From an uncultured Carboxylicivirga sp. (GTDB taxonomy: Bacteria > Bacteroidota > Bacteroidia > Bacteroidales > Marinilabiliaceae), in NCBI GenBank assembly GCA_947503525.1, contig CANNEA010000003.1, forward strand, positions 868,001 to 932,000: a stretch of DNA of 64,000 nucleotides, in the 5' to 3' direction. This document shows positions 18,890-28,737 of this stretch, piece by piece. The translations under genes and the position numbers were made by a program. A model generated the notes under the pieces. That model did not search any database. It was not told the origin of the DNA and saw only the letters and a list, made by a program, of their open reading frames with translations. Each line of letters starts with the position of its first letter. The stretch's first letter is position 1.

Positions 18890-19513
18890 CTATTGATAAG
18901 ATGGTAAGACTTTAATCGCATTAAGCTTATCCCAAATTTGATGACTAAAAGTTTGTGGTGATACACGAAATAGTACAATGTATTTATCCGAATCGGATTT
19001 ATAAGATTCAACTATAAAATTAAGTTTGATTGGGCGCTTGGTGAAAAAGGCGTCATGAATATTTACCTGGCCAATATAGTATTCCCCTTTTTTAATGGTT
19101 TTGCCTTTTGATAAATTAGATAGTGTTGGTGTAAGCACATCCGAATTAATATTCTTGCTTTGAGCTATTGCTTTAGCTAAACCGTTAAAATAAACCTGCA
19201 TTTCTTTGTTAAGCTTCTCCTCTGTTAATGTTGGATCTTCATTGATACACCATACCAAAATATAGGACCAAAACTCTTCACTTTTTTCATTGGCCCAACC
19301 TGGCGCAAAACGAATATCTTCTACTCCTGAATATGGTAAGGAAGACGCAAAGTCCAAAGGAAAGGTTAGCAATTCTGAACGCCAATCTTCAACTGCTTCC
19401 AATACCATTTCGTCTTTCTCCTGAGCTTCCATCAAACTTGGAAACAAGAAAATAGAGAATAATACAATTAACTTACTCGTTTTCAATAGTGAATGAAAAA
19501 CCCTACAATTCAT
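18890..19513 (-). CDS. Secreted protein of unknown function coupled to the outer-membrane receptor
   Basis: About 207 residues from the ATG at 19513 (a longer frame starts at 19540). A signal peptide ends near MEAQ. No family is recognised. The mature part has WRSELLTFPLDFASSLPYSG and a later beta-rich half with YYIGQVNIHDAFFTKRPIKLNF. The start overlaps the last 11 bases of the TonB-type receptor gene, so the pair is probably translationally coupled and the product may act with that receptor at the envelope. Confidence 0.55.
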   Translation of the reverse strand: MNCRVFHSLLKTSKLIVLFSIFLFPSLMEAQEKDEMVLEAVEDWRSELLTFPLDFASSLPYSGVEDIRFAPGWANEKSEEFWSYILVWCINEDPTLTEEKLNKEMQVYFNGLAKAIAQSKNINSDVLTPTLSNLSKGKTIKKGEYYIGQVNIHDAFFTKRPIKLNFIVESYKSDSDKYIVLFRVSPQTFSHQIWDKLNAIKVLPSYQ

Positions 19514-21929
19514 CTTCCATTCCTTCACCACCTTCGCCACGTTTACTGCGCTTAGCTATAAAATTGTTTAACCTATAAGTCAGGGTAAAAGAGAATACCG
19601 GAGCATTTCTTCTTCTCTCCTGGTAATTATAAAAATCAGGTTCTTCAGTAATAGTAATTCGTTGAGCAGTTGAAAATATATCTCTGGCTTGCACTACTGC
19701 GGAGAATTTACGATCTAAGAAATCAACTCTGTAGGCAGCATTAAATTGATAATAACCTTTTGTTTCACCTTGTGCTGTTATGGATGGGCTATCATAACTA
19801 CTATCTAACTGGATTTGCATAGTCTTCTTTATACGAAAAGTATTATTAAGCCGACTACTCCAGTTAAACGATGAACGCTCAAATGCTTCTTCATACTTAA
19901 CACCCTTAATGCGATAGTCGTAGACATTACCCATTAGATTAAGCTCCCACCATTTAAAAATCGGGATATTATACATTGCTTCGGCACCAAGTGAATAATC
20001 TGTTCCTACATTAGCGTAGGTATGTAATAAAATACCATCGTCATAAACCCCTTGTATACGCTCTACCTTATTGTGAGTAACACGATAATATCCTTCAATC
20101 GACAATTGCGATTTCTCCCATTGTTTGATGTAACCCATTTCCATGGCATCAATATATTCGGGTAGCAAATCCGGATTTCCTTGTCTCACATTAAACATGT
20201 CCATCCAGGTCACAAAAGGTTCAAGGTAATATCCTCTTGGACGATCAATACGGCGCGAATAACTTGCCATAAGCTGATTTTCTTCAGGTAGTTGGTATGA
20301 TAAATGAAGCGTTGGAAAATAGTCCCATCGGTCAATCGTAAATTGCTGATTATCCCTTACCGTTGTTATTTCCCGAAAAGTGTATTCACCTCTAAGTCCT
20401 AACTGATAACCAAAATCACCTAGCTTACCATTATAAGTCGTATAAAGCCCCATGATATTTCTATCATAATCTGTGGTATTACCCACTTCCGGCTGATTTA
20501 CAAAATCTCCATTATCCCAGATACTGAATGTAGTTGCGTCCTCGCTTTCACTCCTTCTACCTTGGAAACCGACTTCAAATCGATCTGTTTCACCAATGGG
20601 TTTAACGTAATCTAAGCGCAGTTCCCATCTCCCTGATGGACCATCCTCAGTAGTGCGTGTTCCATCGGTAATGGTCATGTCTGCATTTTTCAGAACATTC
20701 TGTGAAGACTCTACTCCCTCTCTGTAGCGATAGTTCAATTGAGCTGCAATTTCATGCCCTTTTTCTTCAAATTTGTGTGTATAATTGGTGGTTAAAGAAT
20801 AGTAGTTTCCACCTCTTGTACCTTCGTTTAAACTTAGTTCTCTTGTTTCTCCCGTGCTTGGAATCTGTGTGCTACGATAATCTAATACCGATTCGCTATT
20901 CATATTATAATCACCAAGACGAAAGCCAAAAGTAAACACATCATTCTCAGTAATATCCCAGTCGAAACCACCTCGGATAGAACCACCTACATATGCCCGT
21001 TCATCATCTCCATTGGCTTTCAGAATGCTCACTGTATCATTTTTAGAGGTTCGCCTTTCACTCAAACTAGTTCCGGGAAACGGACGATTATTATAATCTG
21101 CTCCTAAAGTAAAATTAAGCTTATTCTTACGGTAATTAAGCATAAAATCACCTCCATACATTCCGAATGAACCGGCCTTGGCATTAAATAAACCCTGAAT
21201 ACCAGGAGTTCGGTTCTTTTTGGTTATGATATTGATTATACCGCCGGTACCATCAGGTTGATATTTAGCTGAGGGATTGGTGATAATTTCGATATTTTCG
21301 ATGGTTGACGCAGGCGTTTGCCTTAAAGCGTCACTGGGATCCAATATGGTTGGTTTTCCATCAATCAACACCGTAAATCCGGTACTTCCTCTTAACGCCA
21401 CGTTACCTTCTATATCCACTCGGATGGATGGCACATTTTCCAAAACTTCAACGGCCGAAAGAGAAGCGGAAGTCATTTGTTTTCCCACTGAAACCACCTT
21501 TTTGTCTATTTGATATTCCACGGTTTGTCGTTGTGAAACAACTTCTATTTCGTCTAAAGATGTTGATGCAGATCCAAGATTTATTTTACCAAGGTCAATT
21601 ACATCCCGGCCCTCTTCAACAATTACATTATCATACCGTTTGTTATCGTACCCAAGAAATGAGACAATAATATAAAATTCACCAGGCTTAAGTCCCTTTA
21701 TGCGAAATACACCGTCATTATCTGTAATGGTACCAGTAACAACTGAGTCATCACTGCTTTTATAAATGGCTACCGTTGCATATTCAATGGGAGCCTTCGA
21801 TTTTTCATCAAATATTTTCCCTTTTACAATACCAACTTTTTCTGGTGGAATAGGATTATTTCCCAAAACACTACCCGCTAATAAAATTACACCAATCAAT
21901 AATGTCAGTGTTCTATAATTTGATCCCAT
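19503..21929 (-). CDS. Outer-membrane beta-barrel receptor with carboxypeptidase-like regulatory domain (TonB-dependent type)
   Basis: 808 residues from the ATG at 21929, preceded by AAGAAGAGA; a longer frame to 22022 is rejected because the signal peptide begins at the inner ATG. After the signal (LLIGVILLAGSVLG) comes a carboxypeptidase-regulatory-like domain about 30-115 (GIVKGKIFDEKSKAPIEYATV). A plug domain with VLIDGKPTILD and GTGGIINIITKK follows near 120-240, then a large barrel ending in FSFTLTYRLNNF. This is the OMP_b-brl_3 group, distinct from SusC because no SusD gene is adjacent. Substrate unknown. The overlap with the next gene suggests a two-gene unit. Confidence 0.85.
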   Translation of the reverse strand: MGSNYRTLTLLIGVILLAGSVLGNNPIPPEKVGIVKGKIFDEKSKAPIEYATVAIYKSSDDSVVTGTITDNDGVFRIKGLKPGEFYIIVSFLGYDNKRYDNVIVEEGRDVIDLGKINLGSASTSLDEIEVVSQRQTVEYQIDKKVVSVGKQMTSASLSAVEVLENVPSIRVDIEGNVALRGSTGFTVLIDGKPTILDPSDALRQTPASTIENIEIITNPSAKYQPDGTGGIINIITKKNRTPGIQGLFNAKAGSFGMYGGDFMLNYRKNKLNFTLGADYNNRPFPGTSLSERRTSKNDTVSILKANGDDERAYVGGSIRGGFDWDITENDVFTFGFRLGDYNMNSESVLDYRSTQIPSTGETRELSLNEGTRGGNYYSLTTNYTHKFEEKGHEIAAQLNYRYREGVESSQNVLKNADMTITDGTRTTEDGPSGRWELRLDYVKPIGETDRFEVGFQGRRSESEDATTFSIWDNGDFVNQPEVGNTTDYDRNIMGLYTTYNGKLGDFGYQLGLRGEYTFREITTVRDNQQFTIDRWDYFPTLHLSYQLPEENQLMASYSRRIDRPRGYYLEPFVTWMDMFNVRQGNPDLLPEYIDAMEMGYIKQWEKSQLSIEGYYRVTHNKVERIQGVYDDGILLHTYANVGTDYSLGAEAMYNIPIFKWWELNLMGNVYDYRIKGVKYEEAFERSSFNWSSRLNNTFRIKKTMQIQLDSSYDSPSITAQGETKGYYQFNAAYRVDFLDRKFSAVVQARDIFSTAQRITITEEPDFYNYQERRRNAPVFSFTLTYRLNNFIAKRSKRGEGGEGMEDEL

Positions 21930-22150
21930 TCTCTTCTTTGTATAATTTTTAGTGACTATTTGACGATGCCTCGTGTCATTTCCTTCGCTCCAAACTGATT
22001 TTTTATGGTAAAAAAAGAACAAAGTATCGTGTTGTATTCTCTATCAACACATTATAGACACCAGATAAATAAACGCCTACAGACTATTTAAAATGATTTC
22101 AAATAAAACAACATTTATCTATCTTCGTTCCAGAAAAAAGGCTATTTAAC

Positions 22151-23266
22151 ATGACGTTAACAAAAGAAGAACTTGAACGCTATAAACGACATACCATATT
22201 GCCAATGATTGGTCTGGAAGGTCAGGAGAAACTAAAAAATGCTTCAGTACTAATTATTGGAACCGGAGGTTTGGGTTCACCAATCGCCATTTATCTGGCT
22301 GCCTCAGGTGTTGGTACACTAGGAATAGTTGATTTTGATGTGGTGGATGAATCGAATCTTCAACGTCAGATAATTCATAAAAGTAAAAATGTAGGTCTGT
22401 CAAAGACGGAATCGGCCAGGGAAACATTAGAAGATATTAATCCTTATCTTAAATTAAATATCTACAATGAGGCATTAAGCTCTGATAATGCTTTGGACAT
22501 TATCGGAAAGTATGATCTGGTTTGTGATGGAACAGATAATTTTCAAACGCGCTATTTGATTAATGATGCCTGCGTGCTTTCTAAGAAGATTAATGTATTT
22601 GGCTCAATTCGTCAATTTGAAGGACAAATTAGTGTTTTTGGCACTGCAGATGGCCCATGTTACAGATGTCTGTTTCCAGAGCCTCCGGCACCGGGCACTG
22701 TACCTTCATGCGCTGATGCTGGTGTAATGGGGGTTTTACCAGGTGTGGTCGGAACCATTCAAGCTACTGAAATCATTAAGCTTATCTGCGGTATTGGGAA
22801 AGCACTGATTGGGCGTTTATTAAATTACGATGCCTTAGAAATGAGTTTTAATGAAATTAAGTTTGCAAAAGATCCAGAATGTCCAGTCTGTGGTGACGAG
22901 CCGGCTATAAATAAACTAATTGATTATGATGCTTTTTGCGGCAGTACTTCGCCTATATTAGATGAAGATATTGAAGCTGATACATTAGCAAAACAACTTA
23001 ATTCTAAAAATCCACCTCTATTGCTTGACGTGAGAGAACCGGAAGAGTTGGCGGATGGAATAATTGAGCCAAGCATACATATACCTATGAATGATGTACC
23101 TCGATATTTAAATAAAATTCCTAAAAATCGGGCACTAGTTGTTTATTGCCATTCGGGCATAAGAAGTAAATATGTAGTTGAATTTCTTAAAAAACAGGAT
23201 TACCATCAAATTTCCAATTTAAGCGGTGGCATAGAGGCCTGGGAAGCTTTTATAAATAAAGTTTAA
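22151..23266 (+). CDS. ThiF/MoeB-type adenylyltransferase fused to a rhodanese domain
   Basis: 371 residues. The ThiF/MoeB domain (about 1-250) has the nucleotide motif GTGGLG at 37-42, DFDVVDESNLQRQ at 61-73, and zinc cysteines C170, C173, C244 and C247; C187 matches the family catalytic Cys region. A rhodanese domain (about 270-370) has LLLDVREPEEL and the active loop YCHSGIRS with C333. Such fusions adenylate the C-terminal glycine of a ubiquitin-like sulfur carrier (MoaD/ThiS) and supply sulfur for molybdopterin or thiamin. No moaD or thiS is adjacent, so the pathway is not settled. A weak TATCTTCG box lies 24-31 bases upstream. Confidence 0.85.
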   Translation: MTLTKEELERYKRHTILPMIGLEGQEKLKNASVLIIGTGGLGSPIAIYLAASGVGTLGIVDFDVVDESNLQRQIIHKSKNVGLSKTESARETLEDINPYLKLNIYNEALSSDNALDIIGKYDLVCDGTDNFQTRYLINDACVLSKKINVFGSIRQFEGQISVFGTADGPCYRCLFPEPPAPGTVPSCADAGVMGVLPGVVGTIQATEIIKLICGIGKALIGRLLNYDALEMSFNEIKFAKDPECPVCGDEPAINKLIDYDAFCGSTSPILDEDIEADTLAKQLNSKNPPLLLDVREPEELADGIIEPSIHIPMNDVPRYLNKIPKNRALVVYCHSGIRSKYVVEFLKKQDYHQISNLSGGIEAWEAFINKV

Positions 23267-23344
23267 ACAAGAAAATGAATCAATAGCATTTTAGCATATG
23301 TAACACGACTTTACTACATTTACAAGAGACAACAATAATTTTTT

Positions 23345-25846
23345 ATGCAATACCGTTTGCCTCTTCGAAATCGCCTGTTGCTAATAATATTATCAACAGT
23401 TACAATCATCTATACGATAGGTATTGGTTATATCAGCATTAGATATAAAGAAAATGCCAAAGAAGATGCTCTTAAGCTTATTCAATCGGTGGCTAATGAA
23501 AAGGCGACTATGATAAAAGCCAATATGGATCATGACTTTGCTATCTCAAGAAGTATGGCCCAATCCATGTTAGTCATTGAAGAGAGCGAATTTTCAGGGA
23601 AACAGGATCTACAATTTTCTATACTGACCAACATCCTTAAAAGTAATCCAAATTACATCGCTTCTTTCTTGCAATGGGAATTAAATGATATTGATCCAAA
23701 TTACAATAAATCTCATGGAAGAAGGCGCTACCTAAGTTATAGGCAATATCCTGTTTTAAAAAATCAAGCATTACCCGGGCAATTTTCTGATAGTCCTATT
23801 GATACCATTAAGGGTATCGTTGATGTGGATACATACGATGCCGAAAATCCATATTATTTAGTGCGTAGTAGTCATAAGGAATTCATTATCAATCCTTATT
23901 TTTATTCGTATGATAATGTTAAAGAAATGCCGGCCAACTACCCCACTCAGCCGGATGCAATTTTGGAAACTACGATAATCATCCCAATACTAAAAAATGG
24001 TGTTTTCAAAGCTTTGACAGGTGTAGATATTCCTTTAAATCACTTTATGAGTTTGATTAAAGACATCTCTCCCTTTGATGATAGTTTTGCTTTTGTTGTA
24101 GCTAACAATGGTCATTTTGTTGCTCATCCCTCTCCCTCGTTATTAGCTCAACCCATTCCGGAATGTGGTTTGGTAGGTAAGATGGCAAAAACACATTTTG
24201 AAGATATTCGTAGCGGAAATAGTTTTTCATTTACGACCACTGTTGAAAATGAAGGCACATTGCTTTTCGTTATGGCTCCAATTCAAATGGGCAACACGGA
24301 TCAACCATGGTCACTGGGAATTGGTATACCGGAACGGGTTATTTTGGCAGAAGCCCGAGAGGATTTCCTTATTTCAATTGCGACAGGACTTATTGGACTA
24401 TTATTATTAATTATTCTTATTGCATGGTTTGCGCGTAGCATTACCCGACCTATAGAAGCCACCACTTTATTGTTAAACGATCTGGCTAAAGGAAAAATAA
24501 ATACTGATGTTCAAGTGAGTGTTAATACTAAAGATGAAGTGGAAGATATGGCTAATTCGGCCAATACCTTAGTCAAAGGATTTATAAGAACAACACGATT
24601 TGCACATGAAGTTGGAGAAGGCGAATTAAATACTGAATATACATTACTTAGCAACGAAGATATCCTTGGCAAGTCACTTCTTGAAATGCGCAACAAACTG
24701 AAGCAATCAAAGGAAGAAATTGAACTACAGAATCGAGAATTGAAAAAATTATCAATGGTGGCCCAACAAACCGATAATGCGGTCATCATAATGGATGGAT
24801 TGGGTAATCTGGAATGGGTTAATAAGGCTTTTGAACGTTTGTATGGTTACAATTTAACAGAGATCCAAAATAAATTTGGTTTAAACCTTACTGACCTCAG
24901 TAATTACGATGAAATTAGATCTATTATTGATCAATGTTGTTCGAAACGTATGACGATCGCCTATAATTCAATTCTTAAGTCTAAAGAAGGTGATGATAAG
25001 TATGCGCAAACCACTTTAACACCTGTTTTAGACGAAACAGGATATGTAATTAAGATGATTGCCATTGACTCCGATATTACTTTACTTAAAAAGGCCAATT
25101 TAGAGATTGAATTACAGAAAAACGAGTTGGAAAAACTAAATGCCACAAAAGACAAATTCTTCTCAATTCTTGCTCATGATTTAAAGAACCCATTCACAAC
25201 CGTGCATTCATTAAGTAATTTTATCAACAGTGAATACAAAACTTTGGATGAGACTGATAAAAAAGATATACTAAGCCGTATTTGGAATTCATCCAAGCTT
25301 ATATATAATCTGCTGGATAACCTCTTGACCTGGTCGCGTTCGCAACGTGGTTTAATAGAAATAAATCCCGTTAACTTTTGCCTCAATGAGGTCATTAAAA
25401 CGAATATAAATCTTCAAAATTCAGCAATAGATTCTAAAAACATTTCAGTAAGCAATAAACTGACCGAAGAGCTCTCTGTTTTTGCAGATCGAGATATGAT
25501 AGACACTGTATTTCGTAATTTGATAAACAATGCAGTTAAGTTTACACCTGAAAATGGTACTATTTCAATTATGGCTGAAAAACAAGAAAATCAAACCATT
25601 AGGATAAACATTAAAGATTCAGGAATAGGCATATCGGATAATGATTTAAATAAACTTTTCCGAATTGATATTAACACTCAATCCATTGGTCATTCACAGG
25701 AAAAAGGTACCGGATTAGGCTTAATACTTTGTAAGGAGTTTGTTGAGTGCAACCACGGTCAGATTGAAGTTAGCAGTACATATGGAAAAGGAAGTACATT
25801 CAGTATTCTTCTTCCTTTAAATAAAACATTCTATGGAAACAATTGA
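23345..25846 (+). CDS. Sensor histidine kinase with double-Cache-like periplasmic domain, HAMP and PAS
   Basis: 833 residues. TM1 is about 10-32; a periplasmic domain 33-340 has Cache-like strands (PYYLVRSSHKEFIINPYFYS and later DSFAFVVANNGHFVAHP); TM2 is about 341-363. HAMP (SITRPIEATTLLLNDLAKG) follows at about 364-420, then a PAS domain about 470-585. HisKA has FSILAHDLKNP with H611, and HATPase has N728/N729, DSGIGI from D758, and GTGLGL 788-793. No receiver is fused and no response regulator gene is adjacent. The 3' end overlaps the next small gene by 14 bases. Cache domains usually sense small carboxylates or amino acids. Confidence 0.9.
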   Translation: MQYRLPLRNRLLLIILSTVTIIYTIGIGYISIRYKENAKEDALKLIQSVANEKATMIKANMDHDFAISRSMAQSMLVIEESEFSGKQDLQFSILTNILKSNPNYIASFLQWELNDIDPNYNKSHGRRRYLSYRQYPVLKNQALPGQFSDSPIDTIKGIVDVDTYDAENPYYLVRSSHKEFIINPYFYSYDNVKEMPANYPTQPDAILETTIIIPILKNGVFKALTGVDIPLNHFMSLIKDISPFDDSFAFVVANNGHFVAHPSPSLLAQPIPECGLVGKMAKTHFEDIRSGNSFSFTTTVENEGTLLFVMAPIQMGNTDQPWSLGIGIPERVILAEAREDFLISIATGLIGLLLLIILIAWFARSITRPIEATTLLLNDLAKGKINTDVQVSVNTKDEVEDMANSANTLVKGFIRTTRFAHEVGEGELNTEYTLLSNEDILGKSLLEMRNKLKQSKEEIELQNRELKKLSMVAQQTDNAVIIMDGLGNLEWVNKAFERLYGYNLTEIQNKFGLNLTDLSNYDEIRSIIDQCCSKRMTIAYNSILKSKEGDDKYAQTTLTPVLDETGYVIKMIAIDSDITLLKKANLEIELQKNELEKLNATKDKFFSILAHDLKNPFTTVHSLSNFINSEYKTLDETDKKDILSRIWNSSKLIYNLLDNLLTWSRSQRGLIEINPVNFCLNEVIKTNINLQNSAIDSKNISVSNKLTEELSVFADRDMIDTVFRNLINNAVKFTPENGTISIMAEKQENQTIRINIKDSGIGISDNDLNKLFRIDINTQSIGHSQEKGTGLGLILCKEFVECNHGQIEVSSTYGKGSTFSILLPLNKTFYGNN

Positions 25847-26183
25847 ATTAGATTTCATGGGTAATTTTAAGTTTTTTTTACCTCAGGCTCTTATTTTGGC
25901 CATTAGTATTTATTATTATATGCGTAAACATAGCCTGGATGGATTGTTATTAATTTTAGGATCAGGTCTTAGTCTTTGTATTTTATTATATCATTTGTTT
26001 ATTTTGCCATACGGTTCACCTTCCCTTGGGTATATAGATGATACAATCAGTCTTTCTAGTTTATTAAGCATTTTAAGTCTGATGAGTTCATTATCGTTTG
26101 TAGCAGGTTTTTTGATGCTTATTATAAAACAGGTGAAGCTTAAAAATAATACAATTGAGAATGACATTCAGAACATTAAATAG
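25833..26183 (+). CDS. Small three-helix membrane protein of unknown function
   Basis: 116 residues with three predicted membrane segments near 12-30, 36-57 and 75-100, and a basic C-terminal tail. No family recognised. It overlaps the kinase gene by 14 bases at its start and the barrel-protein gene by 23 bases at its end, a compact arrangement that implies coupled translation and a shared job, perhaps as a membrane partner of the kinase. Confidence 0.65.
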   Translation: METIELDFMGNFKFFLPQALILAISIYYYMRKHSLDGLLLILGSGLSLCILLYHLFILPYGSPSLGYIDDTISLSSLLSILSLMSSLSFVAGFLMLIIKQVKLKNNTIENDIQNIK

Positions 26184-27294
26184 TAAAAACATTGTCCACA
26201 CAAATTGGCGATTTATACTTATTGTTTTATTCAGCACTTCTTTTACCTCTTTTGCACAAATTCCGATTAAGAAAACAGTAGAAACCATCGATTCTATTGT
26301 AAATACCTCTTTAGAAAAAGATATGGGAATTATTCCAGCTCCGGTATTCAATCCAGCATTTGGTACAGGAATAGCGGTATTACCTGTATTTGTGTATCGC
26401 CCCAAAGGTTTTGATAAAGAAACTCACCCTTCTACATCCCAAGGTATATTGTTCTTAAATTTCACAGGTTCCTATCTGGCTGGTGCAAAACAAACCTTAT
26501 ATCTAAATAAAAACAAATTCTGGATTGATGCATATTTAGGCTATGCTTCAATGAAATTTAAATACTATGATAACATTGACACCCCTGAAGACGATTATAG
26601 GGAAATAACTTTTCAAGGTTTTGTTTCAAATGTTTCTTTTCTAATTAATTTAAAAAAGTACTTTTATTTAGGTCCAATTTTTAGTAGTAATTATATTAAG
26701 GAGAATGCGGAATTACCAGATGGCTTAGAGCAAAGTTTTGAATGGTATCATACACCTGGTCTTAAAACTTCATATGATAGTCGTGATAATATATTTTATC
26801 CAGTCGAAGGATGGTTTAGCACATTAGCCTTGGAGAGTTTAATTAAATCAGAATCTCAATCTTACGATTTTAATAAAATAACTGTTGGAGTAAGTAATTA
26901 TAAAAGTTTAACTCTGGAAGGAGATAAAATTATAGCAAGTCGAATATATACTCAACTGGGCTATGGCAATCTGCCTCTACACGAAATGGCTTCCCCAGGA
27001 GCCTCTCCTATTCTACGCGGTTATATCACAGGTAATTTTCTAAATTCATCGATATTAACTGCACAGGCAGAATTTAGATGGATGTTTTCTGAACGTTGGG
27101 GTACAGTTGGTTTTCTAGGTTATGGAATCTTATTTGATCAGCCTCATCAATTAAATGACAATCTTAACTTACCTTCCATCGGAGCAGGTATGCGTTATCG
27201 TATTTTTCCAAAATTCAAAATTAATGTGGCACTCGATGTCGCATTCGGACGAAAGAGTGCCAACATGTATTTTAGCCTTTCTGAATCGTTTTAG
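26161..27294 (+). CDS. BamA/TamA-family (surface antigen D15-like) outer-membrane beta-barrel protein
   Basis: 377 residues from the ATG at 26161; the TTG at 26155 is less likely. A signal peptide ends near FAQ. The body is a 16-strand-type barrel with YDSRDNIFYPVEGW (the conserved DxRDN-P-G signature of the Bac_surface_Ag family) and GASPILRGY. There are no POTRA repeats, so it is a barrel-only member, not the essential BamA. Role unknown. It is the third gene of the kinase operon and ends 1 base before the convergent flavoprotein gene. Confidence 0.8.
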   Translation: MTFRTLNSKNIVHTNWRFILIVLFSTSFTSFAQIPIKKTVETIDSIVNTSLEKDMGIIPAPVFNPAFGTGIAVLPVFVYRPKGFDKETHPSTSQGILFLNFTGSYLAGAKQTLYLNKNKFWIDAYLGYASMKFKYYDNIDTPEDDYREITFQGFVSNVSFLINLKKYFYLGPIFSSNYIKENAELPDGLEQSFEWYHTPGLKTSYDSRDNIFYPVEGWFSTLALESLIKSESQSYDFNKITVGVSNYKSLTLEGDKIIASRIYTQLGYGNLPLHEMASPGASPILRGYITGNFLNSSILTAQAEFRWMFSERWGTVGFLGYGILFDQPHQLNDNLNLPSIGAGMRYRIFPKFKINVALDVAFGRKSANMYFSLSESF

Positions 27295-27295
27295 T

Positions 27296-27925
27296 TTAGC
27301 GAATAAAACTGGTCCAGACTTTAGCTTCGGGTTCCGGCAATTGTTCCTTTGAAGCATTAACTGCCTTTAAAAGGAAAGCCATATTTTTACCTAATAAGCG
27401 AGCAATTTGCACTCCTTCTTCATCTTGCTGTATTTCACCCGGACGATTACCATGTAAAACATTCCAATAGTTGGAGGTAGGAATAAACATTTCGCTGTAT
27501 TGCAAAAACTGATTTAGAGCCTGAAAAGCCGGAATACCACCAGTTCGTCTTACGGACACCACAGCCGCTCCAACCTTATGTCGAAACAGTCCATTGTTAG
27601 CTCCAGCAACATAAAAAGCTCGATCCAGAAAACTTTTCATGGTGCCATTCACTTCAGCCCAATAAACAGGAGATCCCAGAAGCAATCCATCCGCCGCCTT
27701 CATCTTTTGAATAAATTCATCAACAGGATCATCTTTAATAATGCAAGTTTCATCCTTGGTTTTAAAACATGAATTACATCCTGTACATCCCTTTATCTTC
27801 TCTGATCCTACCTGAAGCGTTTCAACCTCTATACCTTCCTTCTCAAGCTCCTGCGCAACTATTTGCAAAGCCTGATAAGTGTTGCCCTTTTTACGCGGAC
27901 TACCGTTAATAGCTATTACCTTCAT
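27296..27925 (-). CDS. NAD(P)H-dependent flavin reductase / iron-sulfur flavoprotein-like protein
   Basis: 209 residues. The flavodoxin-like FMN loop INGSPRKKGNTYQAL is at about 6-20, and GSPVYWAEVNGTMKSFLDR follows at about 84-102. Four cysteines in the pattern CxxCxxCx6C begin at C47, as in the ISF family where they bind a [4Fe-4S] cluster. These proteins transfer electrons or reduce quinones/disulfides in anaerobes. It is convergent with the barrel gene, with one base between stops, so no terminator space exists there. Confidence 0.8.
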   Translation of the reverse strand: MKVIAINGSPRKKGNTYQALQIVAQELEKEGIEVETLQVGSEKIKGCTGCNSCFKTKDETCIIKDDPVDEFIQKMKAADGLLLGSPVYWAEVNGTMKSFLDRAFYVAGANNGLFRHKVGAAVVSVRRTGGIPAFQALNQFLQYSEMFIPTSNYWNVLHGNRPGEIQQDEEGVQIARLLGKNMAFLLKAVNASKEQLPEPEAKVWTSFIR

Positions 27926-28062
27926 TTGATTAAAGTTTATTCAAAGCTCGTACTTTTAGCTGAAAGATGAAATAGCATATTATATAGAAAGGAATATTCC
28001 GTCCATAGATAAAATCATATTTCAATAAAGAACAAATACTTTTATCTCGTCAAAGAAACAAT

Positions 28063-28647
28063 CTATTTCAACTTCTCTTTAAAAAGCTTCTTAAACTTAT
28101 CCATTTTAGGCCCTATAACTGCCCTACAATAAGGTTGATTTTCGTTATTAGCAAAATAATCCTGATGATAATCTTCAGCCGGATAATATTTATCAAATGC
28201 ACTTACTTCAGTTACGATGGGATTATTAAAAATATTTTGCTCATTTAATGCCTGAATCACATATTTGCTCTTTTGTTTTTGTTTGAGCGTATGATAAAAA
28301 ATCACAGATCGGTATTGTGTTCCAACGTCAGCGCCCTGACGATTTAAGGTGGTCGGATCGTGAGTAGCAAAAAACACTTCTAATAGATCTTCAAAATCCA
28401 ACACCGATGGATCATAGGTAATTTGTATAACCTCCGCATGTCCTGTCAAGCCGGTACATATTTCTTTATAAGTCGGATTTGCTTTTGCACCTCCACTATA
28501 ACCCGATTCAACCTTACTTACACCTTTTAATTCGGCAAAAACGGCTTCGGTACACCAAAAACATCCACCTCCAAATGTTGCTACTTCCTGAGCTTGTACT
28601 GTCATTGTTAATAGTCCTGTTACTAGTATTAATAATATATTTCTCAT
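28063..28647 (-). CDS. msrA: Peptide methionine sulfoxide reductase MsrA, exported
   Basis: 194 residues with a signal peptide (ends near VQAQ), so the enzyme acts in the periplasm. The active-site motif GGCFWC places the catalytic cysteine at C29. YSGGAKANPTYKEICTGLTGH and the DPTTLNRQGADVGTQYRS block are the conserved MsrA core. It reduces methionine-S-sulfoxide in damaged proteins. It is divergent from rarA with 90 bases between the starts. Confidence 0.93.
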   Translation of the reverse strand: MRNILLILVTGLLTMTVQAQEVATFGGGCFWCTEAVFAELKGVSKVESGYSGGAKANPTYKEICTGLTGHAEVIQITYDPSVLDFEDLLEVFFATHDPTTLNRQGADVGTQYRSVIFYHTLKQKQKSKYVIQALNEQNIFNNPIVTEVSAFDKYYPAEDYHQDYFANNENQPYCRAVIGPKMDKFKKLFKEKLK

Positions 28648-28710
28648 AATGCCTTTCTTGAAAAAACAGCACTCGGCGTCTTTTGTTTATGTGCCTTCAA
28701 CTGCTTTTTG

Positions 28711-28718
28711 TAATTTTG
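28711..28718 (+). promoter_or_regulatory. Candidate -7 box for rarA
   Basis: TAATTTTG fits the Bacteroidota -7 consensus TAnnTTTG and lies 19 bases before the rarA ATG. TTTG at 28682-28685 could be the -33 element, though 25 bases of spacing is a little long. Confidence 0.4.
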
Positions 28719-28737
28719 CTGCCACAACAAATGAAAT

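Noticed and set aside
22023-22150. Possible riboswitch upstream of the ThiF-rhodanese gene
   Set aside because: No thiamin or molybdenum-cofactor aptamer features could be recognised in the short AT-rich spacer.
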